Part shown: positions 1 through 7,676 of the stretch, piece after piece
How the letters are laid out: each line of letters opens with the position of its first letter
Position numbering within the stretch: position 1 is the first letter of the stretch
Assembly: GCA_015065135.1 (NCBI GenBank)
Contig: SVQY01000013.1
Span: 1-49,557, forward strand
Direction of reading: 5' to 3'
DNA length: 49,557 nucleotides
DNA from: Oscillospiraceae bacterium
GTDB lineage: Bacteria; Bacillota; Clostridia; Oscillospirales; CAG-272
Translations under genes and position numbers: made by a program
Notes under the pieces: model-generated
Database searches by the model: none
Told to the model about the DNA's origin: nothing
The model's input: the letters and a program-made list of their open reading frames with translations, nothing else

Positions 1-2
1 TG

Positions 3-689
3 GTTTACGTGTTGAGTGGAAAAGCGGAGTACCGTTTTTTTACGGGTGATCGCATCACGATCACGGACGGTGACGTACTGTTTCTTTCGCCAAATTGCGC
101 TTATTCTATTGTTACGGAAAGGGCATTCAAGCATTATACCGTAAATTTTGATCTTCATGAGGATTCGTCACATCTTGATGCGTTAGGGAGGGCGTATTGT
201 CTGCTGCAAGGAAAGAACTCGGAGCAGATCGAGCGGATCTTAAAAGAATTGATCGGCGCATGGAGCTTGAAAAAGGCAGGCTATGAAATGCGGTCGGTGG
301 GTTATCTTTATGAGCTGCTCTCGCAATTTTATTTTGAATATACGAAGGAACAGAATTCTGCGATCTGTCAAAGGCTGCTCCCCGCCAAGGAGTATATTGA
401 GCAAAATTTCAAAGCCCCTATGACCTTGGAGCAGTTAGCGTTTATTTCCAACATGAGTGTGACGAATTTCAGACGGGAATGGAAAAAAATATATGCGGAG
501 GCACCGATGCAATACCGTGACGCGATACGGCTGTATTATGCCAAGGAATATCTGAATAGCGGATATTATACGGTTTCGGAGATCGCGGAAAAATGCGGAT
601 TTGATGACGTGAGCTATTTCGTTCGATTCTTTAAAAAGAACGTAGGTGTGACGCCCGGAGAATTTCGTCGGCAACTGTTAAAAAACTAA
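3..689 (+). CDS. AraC-family transcriptional regulator, 5' end cut by window
   Basis: The reading frame is open from the first bases (GTT TAC GTG), so the gene starts left of the window. The GTG at position 9 is probably internal. The visible N-terminal part resembles the cupin-like AraC ligand-binding domain (around GDVLFLSPNCAYSI). The last ~100 residues form the two-helix-turn-helix DNA-binding domain, ending in the typical segment SEIAEKCGFDDVSYFVRFFK. It probably activates or represses a catabolic operon lying further left. It points at the hairpin and spoIVB fragment at 691-868, the same arrangement as the AraC genes at 5804-6577 and 9956-10738, so it appears to be the regulator of a third cassette. 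Family assignment is secure; the ligand is unknown. Confidence 0.9.
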   Translation, partial: VYVLSGKAEYRFFTGDRITITDGDVLFLSPNCAYSIVTERAFKHYTVNFDLHEDSSHLDALGRAYCLLQGKNSEQIERILKELIGAWSLKKAGYEMRSVGYLYELLSQFYFEYTKEQNSAICQRLLPAKEYIEQNFKAPMTLEQLAFISNMSVTNFRREWKKIYAEAPMQYRDAIRLYYAKEYLNSGYYTVSEIAEKCGFDDVSYFVRFFKKNVGVTPGEFRRQLLKN

Positions 690-690
690 A

Positions 691-734
691 AATAAGGCAA
701 TATCCCATACCGTTTGGTGGGATATTGCCTTATT
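691..734. terminator. Bidirectional hairpin terminator, copy A
   Basis: A perfect 17-bp stem (691-707 with 718-734) encloses a 10-nt loop. The stem is flanked by A/T runs on both strands, so it can end the AraC transcript and transcripts reading the other way. Core stem and loop are repeated at 10743-10778, beside the intact spoIVB. Confidence 0.8.
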
Positions 735-868
735 TTATGATAGCGGTACCGCCATATTGGCAAGCATATTCTCAATAAAAATCCCATACCCCGTGGTGGG
801 ATCGCCGATGAGGACGTGAGTGACCGCGCCGATGAGGTGCCCGTCCTGAATGATGGGGCTGCCGCTCA
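735..868 (-). pseudogene. spoIVB 3'-end fragment, copy A
   Basis: Read on the minus strand this encodes [10 protein letters not shown] through the C-terminus ANMAVPLS and stop, the last ~44 residues of the intact SpoIVB at 10783-11814. Only a handful of bases differ from that gene, and identity continues through the downstream hairpin. The rest of spoIVB is missing. Homology ends at the codons of the catalytic GMSGSP motif, where a foreign 22-nt arm (869-890) begins. The internal base differences (ATTTTTATTGAG instead of ATATTCATCGAA) are shared with copy B, not with the intact gene. Confidence 0.9.
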
Positions 869-890
869 CGAGTGTGGTGGTAAAGGACAA
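869..890. repeat. Cassette arm next to spoIVB fragment A
   Basis: These 22 bases contain GTGTGGTGGTAAAGGACAA and match 20 of 22 bases at 6813-6834. They occupy the same position relative to the spoIVB fragment in both copies and are absent beside the intact spoIVB. The xylA stop codon lies 17 bases further on. This is what a conserved attachment-site arm of an integrating element would look like. Confidence 0.65.
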
Positions 891-906
891 CAAAATTTCA
901 CAAAAA

Positions 907-2223
907 TTATCCAAACAGTGTTCTGTTGACAATACTTTCAAGATATTCTTGTCTGCCGCTGTCGGGATTGGGGCAAGTACCCATTTGCTGTGCGCGAGTT
1001 GCAAGCTCATCAAGTGTGCTATTTCCGTTTCTTATCCTCTGTCCAAGTTCGCTCTTAAAGCTCTCGTATTTCTTCTCAACAAATGCGTCAAGCTCGCCGT
1101 CCTCGATAAGCTCTGCTGCCTTGATAAGTCCGAGAGCAAAGGTATCCATACCGAGAATATAGGCGTGGAACATATCCTCGTAGGTGTTGCTCGGTCTGCG
1201 GTTTTTCGCGTCAAAGTTGAAACCGCCGGTAAGTCCGCCTGCCTTCAGCACCTCGTACATACACATAGTGCTTTCATATACATCATAGGGAAACTCGTCG
1301 GTATCCCAGCCGAGCAGATAGTCGCCCTGATTTGCGTCGATTGAGCCGAGCATTCCGTTGATAGCAGAAATTCTCAATTCGTGACGGAAAGTATGTCCCG
1401 CAAGTGTTGCGTGGTTTGCCTCAATGTTCATCTTGAAGTTCTTGTCAAGTCCGTACTGACGCAAAAAGCCGATAGCCGTTGCCGCATCAAAATCATACTG
1501 ATGCTTCATCGGCTCCTTGGGCTTAGGCTCGATGTAGAAGTCACCCGTAAAGCCGATGCGTCTTCCGTATTCAACAGCCATTCTCATAAGGTTGGCAATG
1601 TTTTCCTGCTCGAATTTCACGTCGGTGTTAAGAAGCGTTTCATAGCCCTCACGACCGCCCCAGAATACGTAGCCCTTGCCGCCAAGCTTTACCGTCAGCT
1701 CAAGAGCCTTCTTTATCTGCGCCGCCGCAAAGCAATAAACGTCAACCGAGTTCGTACTGCCCGCGCCGTTCATGAAGCGAGGATTTGAGAACATGTTTGC
1801 CGTACCCCAAAGGCACTTGATGTCAGTTTCCTTCATCTTCTCAAGTATGTAGTCTGTTATCTCGTCAAGGCGGCGGTTGGTCTCGTTGATGTCCTCAGCC
1901 TCGGGGACTATATCGACGTCGTGAAAACAGAAATACTTGATACCGAGCTTCTGCATAAACTCAAAGCCTGCATCAACCTTGGCTTTTGCGTGTTCCATCG
2001 TGCCTTTTTCGGCACCAAAGCTCTTGTTTGCTGTGTCTCTGCCAAACATATCTGTGCCCGCCGCGCAGAGATTGTGCCACCAAGCCATAGCGAAAGGGAG
2101 ATGCTCGCGCATTGTTTTGCCCATAATTACTCTGTCCGCATCGTAATATCTGAATGCCAACGGATTTTTCGTCTTCTTTCCCTCATACTTTATTTCTGGA
2201 ATGTTCTTAAAAAATTCAGCCAT
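907..2223 (-). CDS. xylA: Xylose isomerase
   Basis: Converts D-xylose to D-xylulose in the cytoplasm using two divalent metal ions. The 438-residue length is standard for class II xylose isomerases. Family signatures are present: [11 protein letters not shown] (His101 and Asp104 at the active site), [22 protein letters not shown] with the metal-binding Glu, and [15 protein letters not shown]. The ATG at 2223 has a GAAAGGA ribosome binding site. It is the last gene of a minus-strand operon xylB - beta-xylosidase - xylA, 48 bp after the beta-xylosidase stop. It takes xylose released by that enzyme and hands xylulose to XylB. Its stop codon sits 17 bases from the cassette arm. Confidence 0.97.
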   Translation of the reverse strand: MAEFFKNIPEIKYEGKKTKNPLAFRYYDADRVIMGKTMREHLPFAMAWWHNLCAAGTDMFGRDTANKSFGAEKGTMEHAKAKVDAGFEFMQKLGIKYFCFHDVDIVPEAEDINETNRRLDEITDYILEKMKETDIKCLWGTANMFSNPRFMNGAGSTNSVDVYCFAAAQIKKALELTVKLGGKGYVFWGGREGYETLLNTDVKFEQENIANLMRMAVEYGRRIGFTGDFYIEPKPKEPMKHQYDFDAATAIGFLRQYGLDKNFKMNIEANHATLAGHTFRHELRISAINGMLGSIDANQGDYLLGWDTDEFPYDVYESTMCMYEVLKAGGLTGGFNFDAKNRRPSNTYEDMFHAYILGMDTFALGLIKAAELIEDGELDAFVEKKYESFKSELGQRIRNGNSTLDELATRAQQMGTCPNPDSGRQEYLESIVNRTLFG

Positions 2224-2271
2224 TTTATTTTTTTCCTTTCAATGAATTCAATAAAAATGTTATCCTGTGAT

Positions 2272-4209
2272 TTACCAAACAAAAATTTGATTTTTTCCCT
2301 CTTGTAAACTTACAAACGGACCTGGGATAACTCTGTTATCTCGTTTGTTACCAACGAAATCGCAAGAAAGATCAATGGGAGTACCATCCGAATTTTCGTA
2401 AGGTTCTTCCGAAATACAAGGCTTTCCAAGCCGCTCTCCGGTAACGGCTTGACAAGAAGCGTTTGCCAACGAGTCGGAGACAAACAGTGTCAAAATCCAC
2501 GATTCGTCAGTTTCTTCAAGAGAAACTCGTGTTTTCTTTGCATCGATCGGATCGATCTCATTTTTATGATGCTTTGCAAAGCCCGCATATGCATTTTCTT
2601 CAACCCAAACGGGTTGTGGAACGTTGAAAATAACGTTATGATCCTGAGGTTTAAGTTGCTCATCCATCATTTTTCGATAATCATCGAACGTGGAGTATTT
2701 AGAGTGTGAATTACCAAAATGCTTTAACAAACTAGATTCAGGACCCGTTCCTATTACAATATTATTTATCAAGCGGTCATCTCCACCATAAACGAAAGCA
2801 TATCCTTTAACATCGGTGCTATGCGCAAAGTGATACGGGGTTGCTCTGTCCACAATTTTATAGCTCCATACCTTGCCGCAGATCAGATTATGAACGTAAG
2901 CGGTTCCTTGCGCCGCGTTTTGAATAGCAATTGGCGAAAGAAAAATATTGTCATCCACAAGGCATGGACCGTGTGTGACCTCGATCATCAAATCGCGTCC
3001 GTTTTTGTGGAATAAATTTTTTGTAATTCGTGTACCCTGAACCTGCCAATCAAGCCAAATTCCTAAAGAACAGTCGTGGATATTATTATTTTCAATTACC
3101 GTATCTATGGGAGCGTGTAACTTAATTCCCGCGATTTCGTGTCCCCAAAATTCCTGCTTTCTACCGATGTTGTAGATGTGATTGTGTTCAATACGGCTAA
3201 ATGCACAACCCATGTGTCCAACGATTCCCGTTTGCCCGCAATCGTGAATAACGTTGTTGCGAACGACGTGAGAACCAATGTTCTCACGGTTCCATCCCGC
3301 CGAGTATATTGCATAAAAAACGGATTCCATTTGATGCTGATACCCCGATTTTCTGAGAAAACGCGATTTTAAATTATGTCCCGTGGAGATTTCTTTACCA
3401 AGACTTACCGCTGAACATTTTGCATCGTGGAAATGATTGTTTTCTATGATCCAACCTTTTGCCCAATGCGGTCCTATCATACCGATCTGCTCGGCGGTGG
3501 GAGGTGCCCATTGCGTTGCGGCGTGAGCCATTTCAAAGCCCCGAACGGTGATATAATTCAATCCTGTTTTTTTGGGGAAAAAGCAACTTGGGCGAACGCT
3601 TATCTCAACCGTTTCTCGATTTGGATCATACTCTCCGAAATTGCAGAACAGTTCGGTATAGCTGTCTTCCACTTGAGCATACCACTGATATACCGTACTG
3701 TCGGGATCTCCGATCGTCTCGTCAAGCTCCATCAAATCGGCCCTAAATCGCATCCAACGAATACGTTTTTCTGCGACGAGCAAAGATTCCATATCAGGAG
3801 CTTCGTACATTGAAACACCATTCAGATAAACGTCACCGAGATGAACATCATAATCCATAGGAAAAGTCATCCAATCTCCAAAAATCTTCGTTGCAAACGG
3901 GTTGAATTCACCAAACATAGAGTTTGGCAAAACAGTTTTCCACACATTTCCTTCTACGTGCTCCCACCCAATAACAACTTCCGAGCCTTTTATAATCGGA
4001 GTTTCTCCTGCAACGGCTTCATATACGATACGGCAATCGTCACTTGTACCACCATTTTGGGGCACTACAGTTTCGCGGTACACACCGCCAAATACACGCA
4101 CAGTATCTCCTGCAACGGCAAGCTGTGCTGCGTGATTTATGGTCTTGAAGGGGCGATCTTTTGTTCCTGAGGAACTATCGTTTCCTCTGCTCGATACGTA
4201 ATAAATCAT
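2272..4209 (-). CDS. GH120 family beta-xylosidase (right-handed beta-helix)
   Basis: The 645-residue protein matches, along its length as I recall it, the GH120 beta-xylosidase XylC of Thermoanaerobacterium: an N-terminal parallel beta-helix opening (KTINHAAQLAVAGDT), an inserted domain around residues 75-210, and the conserved stretch GFEMAHAATQWAPPTAEQ. The catalytic pair of that family is visible as Asp387 in WLDW (nucleophile) and Glu410 in IEVTHGP (acid/base), with the same 23-residue spacing as Asp382/Glu405 of XylC. There is no signal peptide, so it should cleave imported xylo-oligosaccharides to xylose in the cytoplasm. The start overlaps the xylB stop by 4 bp (ATGA), with a GGGGG ribosome binding site inside xylB. 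Automatic annotation may call it only a DUF1565 or beta-helix protein. Confidence 0.88.
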   Translation of the reverse strand: MIYYVSSRGNDSSSGTKDRPFKTINHAAQLAVAGDTVRVFGGVYRETVVPQNGGTSDDCRIVYEAVAGETPIIKGSEVVIGWEHVEGNVWKTVLPNSMFGEFNPFATKIFGDWMTFPMDYDVHLGDVYLNGVSMYEAPDMESLLVAEKRIRWMRFRADLMELDETIGDPDSTVYQWYAQVEDSYTELFCNFGEYDPNRETVEISVRPSCFFPKKTGLNYITVRGFEMAHAATQWAPPTAEQIGMIGPHWAKGWIIENNHFHDAKCSAVSLGKEISTGHNLKSRFLRKSGYQHQMESVFYAIYSAGWNRENIGSHVVRNNVIHDCGQTGIVGHMGCAFSRIEHNHIYNIGRKQEFWGHEIAGIKLHAPIDTVIENNNIHDCSLGIWLDWQVQGTRITKNLFHKNGRDLMIEVTHGPCLVDDNIFLSPIAIQNAAQGTAYVHNLICGKVWSYKIVDRATPYHFAHSTDVKGYAFVYGGDDRLINNIVIGTGPESSLLKHFGNSHSKYSTFDDYRKMMDEQLKPQDHNVIFNVPQPVWVEENAYAGFAKHHKNEIDPIDAKKTRVSLEETDESWILTLFVSDSLANASCQAVTGERLGKPCISEEPYENSDGTPIDLSCDFVGNKRDNRVIPGPFVSLQEGKNQIFVW

Positions 4210-5687
4210 TCTTTTATCCCCCTATATAAATTCTTGACCGCAGGATATATCTTGCGGTATTTTTCGTATCTATCCGCGTAAAGTGCTACAAGCTCCTTGT
4301 TGGGCAGAACCGTTTCCTTTATTTCAAAGAACTTGTCGGTAGCCGTCTTTACACTATCAAACTGTCCCGATCCCACCATGGCGAGAATTGCCGAGCCGTA
4401 ACCGGGACCTTGCTCGGTGGTGGGAATATTAAGCTCAATATCAAGCACGTTAGCGAGTATCTCTCGCCATAGCTTCGATTTCGCTCCGCCTCCGCACAGA
4501 CAGCTTGCTTTCACGTCAATACCGAATTGCTTAATCACCTCAAGGTTGTCCTTGATAGCAAAGGCAACGCCCTCAAGCACGGCTTGATACATATCTGCTC
4601 TTGATGTATTTGGGCGAAGTCCTATGAACATACCCGTTGCGTCCGTGTCGTTTATGGGGCTTCTCTCTCCCATCAAATAGGGCAAGAAGAATACCTCGTT
4701 TCTGCCGAGTCGGTTGCGTTCGATCGTAGTCTCCTCGAATTGATAATCGGCGGTTTTCAGCACTTCGTCGCAAAACCATTTGTTGCAGGAGGCGGCCGAA
4801 AGGATACAACCCATCAGATGATAACCGCCGTCGGCGTGACAGAAGGAGTGGATCGCATGCTTTTCATTGCCCGAAAAACGGTCGCTTGAAACAAAAATCG
4901 TTCCCGATGTGCCGAGAGAAATGTTGCATCTTCCATCTCCGACCGTTCCCGTTCCGACTGCGGCTGCCGCGTTGTCTCCCGCCCCCGCAACCACAACGGC
5001 ATTTCGATTGATTCCAAATTTTTTCGCGATCGAAGGTTTGATTTTGCCAACCGCCGAAAAGCTTTCGTAAAGCGCGGGCATTTGCTGCTCCGAAATGCCG
5101 CAGATTTCCAGCATTTCCCGTGACCAGCATTTCTTTTCTACGTCCAAGAGAAGCATTCCAGCCGCATCGGAAAAATCGGTGCAATGCACTCCCGTGAGAA
5201 GAAAGTTGATATAATCCTTGGGAAGCATGATTTTTTTGATTTTTGCAAAATTTTCGGGCTCGTTTTCGCGCAACCACAACAGCTTCGGCGCGGTAAAGCC
5301 CGCAAAGGCAATGTTTCCCGTAAGCGCAAACAGCCGTTTTTTGCCAACCGTTTCGTTCAAAAATGCTGTTTCCTTGCGGGTGCGTCCGTCGTTCCAAAGG
5401 ATCGTTGGACGGATAACCGCGCCATTTTCATCCAGCACCACGAGTCCGTGCATCTGTCCCGCCGTACCGATGCCGCGAATGGCTTGACCGTCCACCTCGC
5501 CGAGCAATTCAGGGAGTCCGTTGCAGATGGCGTTCCACCAATCGGCAGCGTTTTGTTCACTCCAGCCCGAGTGAGGATAGGATACGGGATATTGACGACT
5601 CACTGTTTTTTGAATGATACCCTCACCGTCCAAAAGCATCAGCTTTACCGAGGAGGTGCCGAGATCAATGCCAATATAATATTCCAT
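4206..5687 (-). CDS. xylB: Xylulokinase
   Basis: Phosphorylates D-xylulose to D-xylulose 5-phosphate with ATP, feeding the pentose phosphate pathway. This is a FGGY-family kinase of 493 residues, the normal length. The N-terminal ATPase motif IGIDLGTSSVKL, the substrate-site segments GQMHGLV and WNDGRT, the catalytic GAGDNAAAAVG and the C-terminal nucleotide motif CGGGAKSKLW are all present. It is the first gene of the minus-strand operon. The ATG at 5687 has a GGGGG ribosome binding site, and the stop overlaps the beta-xylosidase start. It is divergent from the AraC gene starting near 5804, which probably controls it. Confidence 0.96.
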   Translation of the reverse strand: MEYYIGIDLGTSSVKLMLLDGEGIIQKTVSRQYPVSYPHSGWSEQNAADWWNAICNGLPELLGEVDGQAIRGIGTAGQMHGLVVLDENGAVIRPTILWNDGRTRKETAFLNETVGKKRLFALTGNIAFAGFTAPKLLWLRENEPENFAKIKKIMLPKDYINFLLTGVHCTDFSDAAGMLLLDVEKKCWSREMLEICGISEQQMPALYESFSAVGKIKPSIAKKFGINRNAVVVAGAGDNAAAAVGTGTVGDGRCNISLGTSGTIFVSSDRFSGNEKHAIHSFCHADGGYHLMGCILSAASCNKWFCDEVLKTADYQFEETTIERNRLGRNEVFFLPYLMGERSPINDTDATGMFIGLRPNTSRADMYQAVLEGVAFAIKDNLEVIKQFGIDVKASCLCGGGAKSKLWREILANVLDIELNIPTTEQGPGYGSAILAMVGSGQFDSVKTATDKFFEIKETVLPNKELVALYADRYEKYRKIYPAVKNLYRGIKE

Positions 5688-5700
5688 TTTGCCCCCTTTT

Positions 5701-5725
5701 TCGTTCTAAAAAACGAATCGAACGA
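5701..5725. promoter_or_regulatory. Inverted repeat between xylB and araC, candidate operator
   Basis: TCGTTC (5701-5706) and GAACGA (5720-5725) form an inverted repeat in the xylB leader, with further GAATCGAACGA-like half-sites between. Its position between divergent genes suits a site for the adjacent AraC regulator. No footprint-level support is possible from sequence. Confidence 0.35.
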
Positions 5726-5755
5726 AGATTTCAAGACAATAATAGCATTTATTTC

Positions 5756-5784
5756 TTGACAATTCCAGCAAAAAAGCGTATAAT
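5756..5784 (+). promoter_or_regulatory. Sigma-A promoter of the cassette 1 araC gene
   Basis: TTGACA (5756-5761) and TATAAT (5779-5784) are separated by exactly 17 bp, a perfect consensus. The TTG of the -35 box is also the first possible in-frame start of the AraC reading frame, so the real start must lie downstream. Confidence 0.85.
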
Positions 5785-5803
5785 AGTAGACAGAATTTTA
5801 CTT

Positions 5804-6577
5804 TTGAGGAAAAACATATTTTATCAAAACCAACATTTTGGAATTTCCGAATATTTTTGCAAGGAAATGGGGGAGAATTTTTCCTTTCCCGCGCACATTC
5901 ATCATTCGTTCGAATTGATTACGGTGCTGGAGGGGCATATGATGGTGACGGTGGGCACGGACAGATATGAGTTGAGTGTGGGAGAGGGAATTGTTGTGTT
6001 TCCCGAGCAGATCCATTCGCTCGGCAGCACAAAAAGCCGACACCTACTCGTGATCTTTTCTGCGGATATCGTGAACGCGTACTATTCCAAGCACGCCTCT
6101 GAAATCCCCCAAAGTGGAAAGATCACCCTTCCCGACTATCTCTTAAACCAAATATCACTTCTCGAAAGCTCCACCCCCTCTGTAAAAAAGAAAGCGGTGC
6201 TGTACTCGGTGTGTGCGCTTCTTGATGAAAGCACCGAATACAAAAAAAGAAAAAACGCGGAAAACGGACTGCTCCGCGCAATCTTTGACTTTGTGGAGGG
6301 CAATTTTCAAAAAAAATGTACACTGGAGGATCTGGGCAACGCCACAGGCTACAATCGTTCGTATCTCTCTCGATATTTCAGCGAGGCCACCAATATGTCC
6401 TTTCTGTCGTTCGTGAATCGGCGCAGAATCAGTAAGGCGTGCGAGTTATTGAAAAGCAGTGACAAAACGGTTCTCGAATGTGCCTACGACTGTGGCTACA
6501 CGTCGCTTCGAAGCTTCAATCGCAATTTCAAGCTGTATATCGGAGTTTCTCCAAAGGATTATAGGAATAACGCATAA
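5804..6577 (+). CDS. AraC-family regulator of the xylose cassette
   Basis: The N-terminal cupin domain carries FPAHIHHSFELITVLEG and VFPEQIHSLG. The C-terminal ~100 residues hold two helix-turn-helix motifs (LEDLGNATGYNRSYLSRYF and VLECAYDCGYTSLRSFNRNFK). It probably senses xylose or a xyloside and controls the divergent xylB operon. The frame is open from 5756, but that codon lies in the promoter -35 box. Later candidates are TTG 5804, the rare ATA 5816 (5 nt after GAGGA), and ATG 5867. I list 5804 as a compromise because the segment FGISEYF before 5867 looks like genuine domain sequence. The gene ends in the cassette hairpin at 6633. Confidence 0.88.
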   Translation: MRKNIFYQNQHFGISEYFCKEMGENFSFPAHIHHSFELITVLEGHMMVTVGTDRYELSVGEGIVVFPEQIHSLGSTKSRHLLVIFSADIVNAYYSKHASEIPQSGKITLPDYLLNQISLLESSTPSVKKKAVLYSVCALLDESTEYKKRKNAENGLLRAIFDFVEGNFQKKCTLEDLGNATGYNRSYLSRYFSEATNMSFLSFVNRRRISKACELLKSSDKTVLECAYDCGYTSLRSFNRNFKLYIGVSPKDYRNNA

Positions 6578-6632
6578 ACATTAATTTTAGGTTAGCTGCC
6601 GGATTGGACTTTGGAAAACGAAACATAATAGC

Positions 6633-6673
6633 AAAAGGCAATATCTTTCCGTTTCGGAATGATATTGCCTTTT
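6633..6673. terminator. Bidirectional hairpin terminator, copy B
   Basis: A 13-bp stem (6633-6645 with 6661-6673) extends inward by TTCCG/CGGAA after a one-base mismatch and is followed by a T-run. It is analogous to the hairpins at 691 and 10743 (shared AAGGCAATAT and ATATTGCCTT) but has a different loop, matching the different spoIVB allele next to it. Confidence 0.8.
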
Positions 6674-6678
6674 TTGTT

Positions 6679-6812
6679 TTACCCCGCTAAATCTCTCATC
6701 TGATTCAGCATATTCTCAATAAAAATCCCGTACCCCGTGGTGGGATCGCCGATGAGGACGTGAGTGACTGCGCCGATGAGGTGCCCGTCCTGAATGATGG
6801 GGCTGCCGCTCA
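6679..6812 (-). pseudogene. spoIVB 3'-end fragment, copy B (different allele)
   Basis: On the minus strand this encodes [10 protein letters not shown] to GIFIENML and then a unique ending, NQMRDLAG-stop, in place of the resident ANMAVPLS. The core is nearly identical to copy A and to the intact gene; the last 24 bp are unrelated to either. It looks like the 3' end of another strain's or species' spoIVB, brought in with a cassette. There is no upstream part of the gene. Confidence 0.88.
6731..6768. repeat. 38-bp block identical in all three spoIVB copies
   Basis: This stretch (also at 787-824 and 10835-10872) is identical in all three copies and encodes [12 protein letters not shown]-like residues of the SpoIVB C-terminus. 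It is the longest run shared by all three and so a candidate for the crossover zone of integration or homologous recombination. Confidence 0.7.
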
Positions 6813-6834
6813 GGTGTGTGGTGGTAAAGGACAA
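6813..6834. repeat. Cassette arm next to spoIVB fragment B
   Basis: Second copy of the 22-nt arm, including GTGTGGTGGTAAAGGACAA. The activase stop codon begins only 4 bases beyond it. Two mismatches to 869-890 lie at the end nearest spoIVB. Confidence 0.65.
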
Positions 6835-6838
6835 AAGT

Positions 6839-7669
6839 TTATAAAAAAATCTTTTTTAGCTTTGACATTTTTTCTTCACTTGGCACAGAAAACATTTTCA
6901 CTTCCTTGCCGATAGCCGCATACTTATGCTCACCCATAGCGTGATAAGGCAAAAGTTCAACCTTTTCGGGATATTTGCACGAACGCAGAAAGGCTCTGAT
7001 ATGTTGCAGTTCTTTCTCATCATCGTTGACTGAGGGAATAATGGGGATTCTTACCCATACGGATCTGCCTGTTTTCAAAAGCTTTTCGAGATTTGAGAGA
7101 ATTAACTCGTTTGCAGCACCCGTATATCGCTTGTGCTTTTCACTGTCGAAGCATTTGACATCATAAAGAAACAGATCGGTGAAGGGAAGTATTCTTTCAA
7201 AGCACTCAAACGGCACGTTTCCCGCGGTATCGACCGCAGTATGTATGCCGTTTTGCTTGCAAGCCTTCAAAATCTCCTCAAGAAAATCAATTTGCAGCAT
7301 ACATTCGCCGCCCGAGAAGGTGACACCGCCGCCAGAGTTTTCATAGAAAACCTTGTCTTTCAGGATTTCTCTCATAACCTCGTCGACGGTATATTCCTTT
7401 CCGCAGATCTCCCTTGCGTCGTGAGGGCAATAAATCGTACATTTGCCGCAAAGCTCGCACGATTCCAAATGATTCGGGCATTTTTCTTTGCATTTTCCGC
7501 AACCCGTACACTTGTTTTTGTAAAACATCATTTGCGGCAAAGCACTTTGACTTTCGGGATTGTGACACCATGCGCAACGCAGATTACAGCCCTTGAAAAA
7601 TACCGTCGTGCGAATCCCGGGGCCGTCAACGTAGGAGTTGCGTTCAATATCGAATATCGTTGCTTTCAT
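6839..7669 (-). CDS. Glycyl radical enzyme activating enzyme (radical SAM)
   Basis: Uses S-adenosylmethionine and a 4Fe-4S cluster to abstract a hydrogen from the glycine of its partner enzyme. The radical SAM triad is Cys28-x3-Cys32-x2-Cys35. Two further clusters are predicted from ferredoxin-like cysteines 54/57/60/64 and 71/74/77/81, the arrangement seen in activases of dehydratase-type glycyl radical enzymes rather than PflA itself. VTFSGGE supplies the SAM-contacting GGE motif. The 276-residue protein starts 7 bp after the stop of the glycyl radical enzyme it must serve, so the two are co-transcribed. Confidence 0.93.
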   Translation of the reverse strand: MKATIFDIERNSYVDGPGIRTTVFFKGCNLRCAWCHNPESQSALPQMMFYKNKCTGCGKCKEKCPNHLESCELCGKCTIYCPHDAREICGKEYTVDEVMREILKDKVFYENSGGGVTFSGGECMLQIDFLEEILKACKQNGIHTAVDTAGNVPFECFERILPFTDLFLYDVKCFDSEKHKRYTGAANELILSNLEKLLKTGRSVWVRIPIIPSVNDDEKELQHIRAFLRSCKYPEKVELLPYHAMGEHKYAAIGKEVKMFSVPSEEKMSKLKKIFL

Positions 7670-7676
7670 AGTTCTC

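Larger units (their letters stand above)
869..6812. mobile_element. Putative cassette 1: xylose module between two spoIVB 3' ends
   Basis: The unit runs from arm A to the end of spoIVB fragment B. It contains xylB, a GH120 beta-xylosidase and xylA on the minus strand, a divergent AraC gene, a hairpin, and a spoIVB 3' end whose last codons differ from the resident gene. The DNA is visibly more AT-rich than the chromosome right of 11 kb. It carries no recombinase, so any mobility would need one supplied in trans. Boundaries are inferred from where the repeats diverge; the exact crossover point could lie anywhere in the shared spoIVB segment. Confidence 0.55.

Noticed and set aside
735-1013. 92-residue minus-strand reading frame joining xylA-overlapping sequence to the spoIVB end
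   Set aside because: The upstream half is an out-of-frame reading of the xylA 3' end, with no ribosome binding site; only the spoIVB-derived tail is meaningful.
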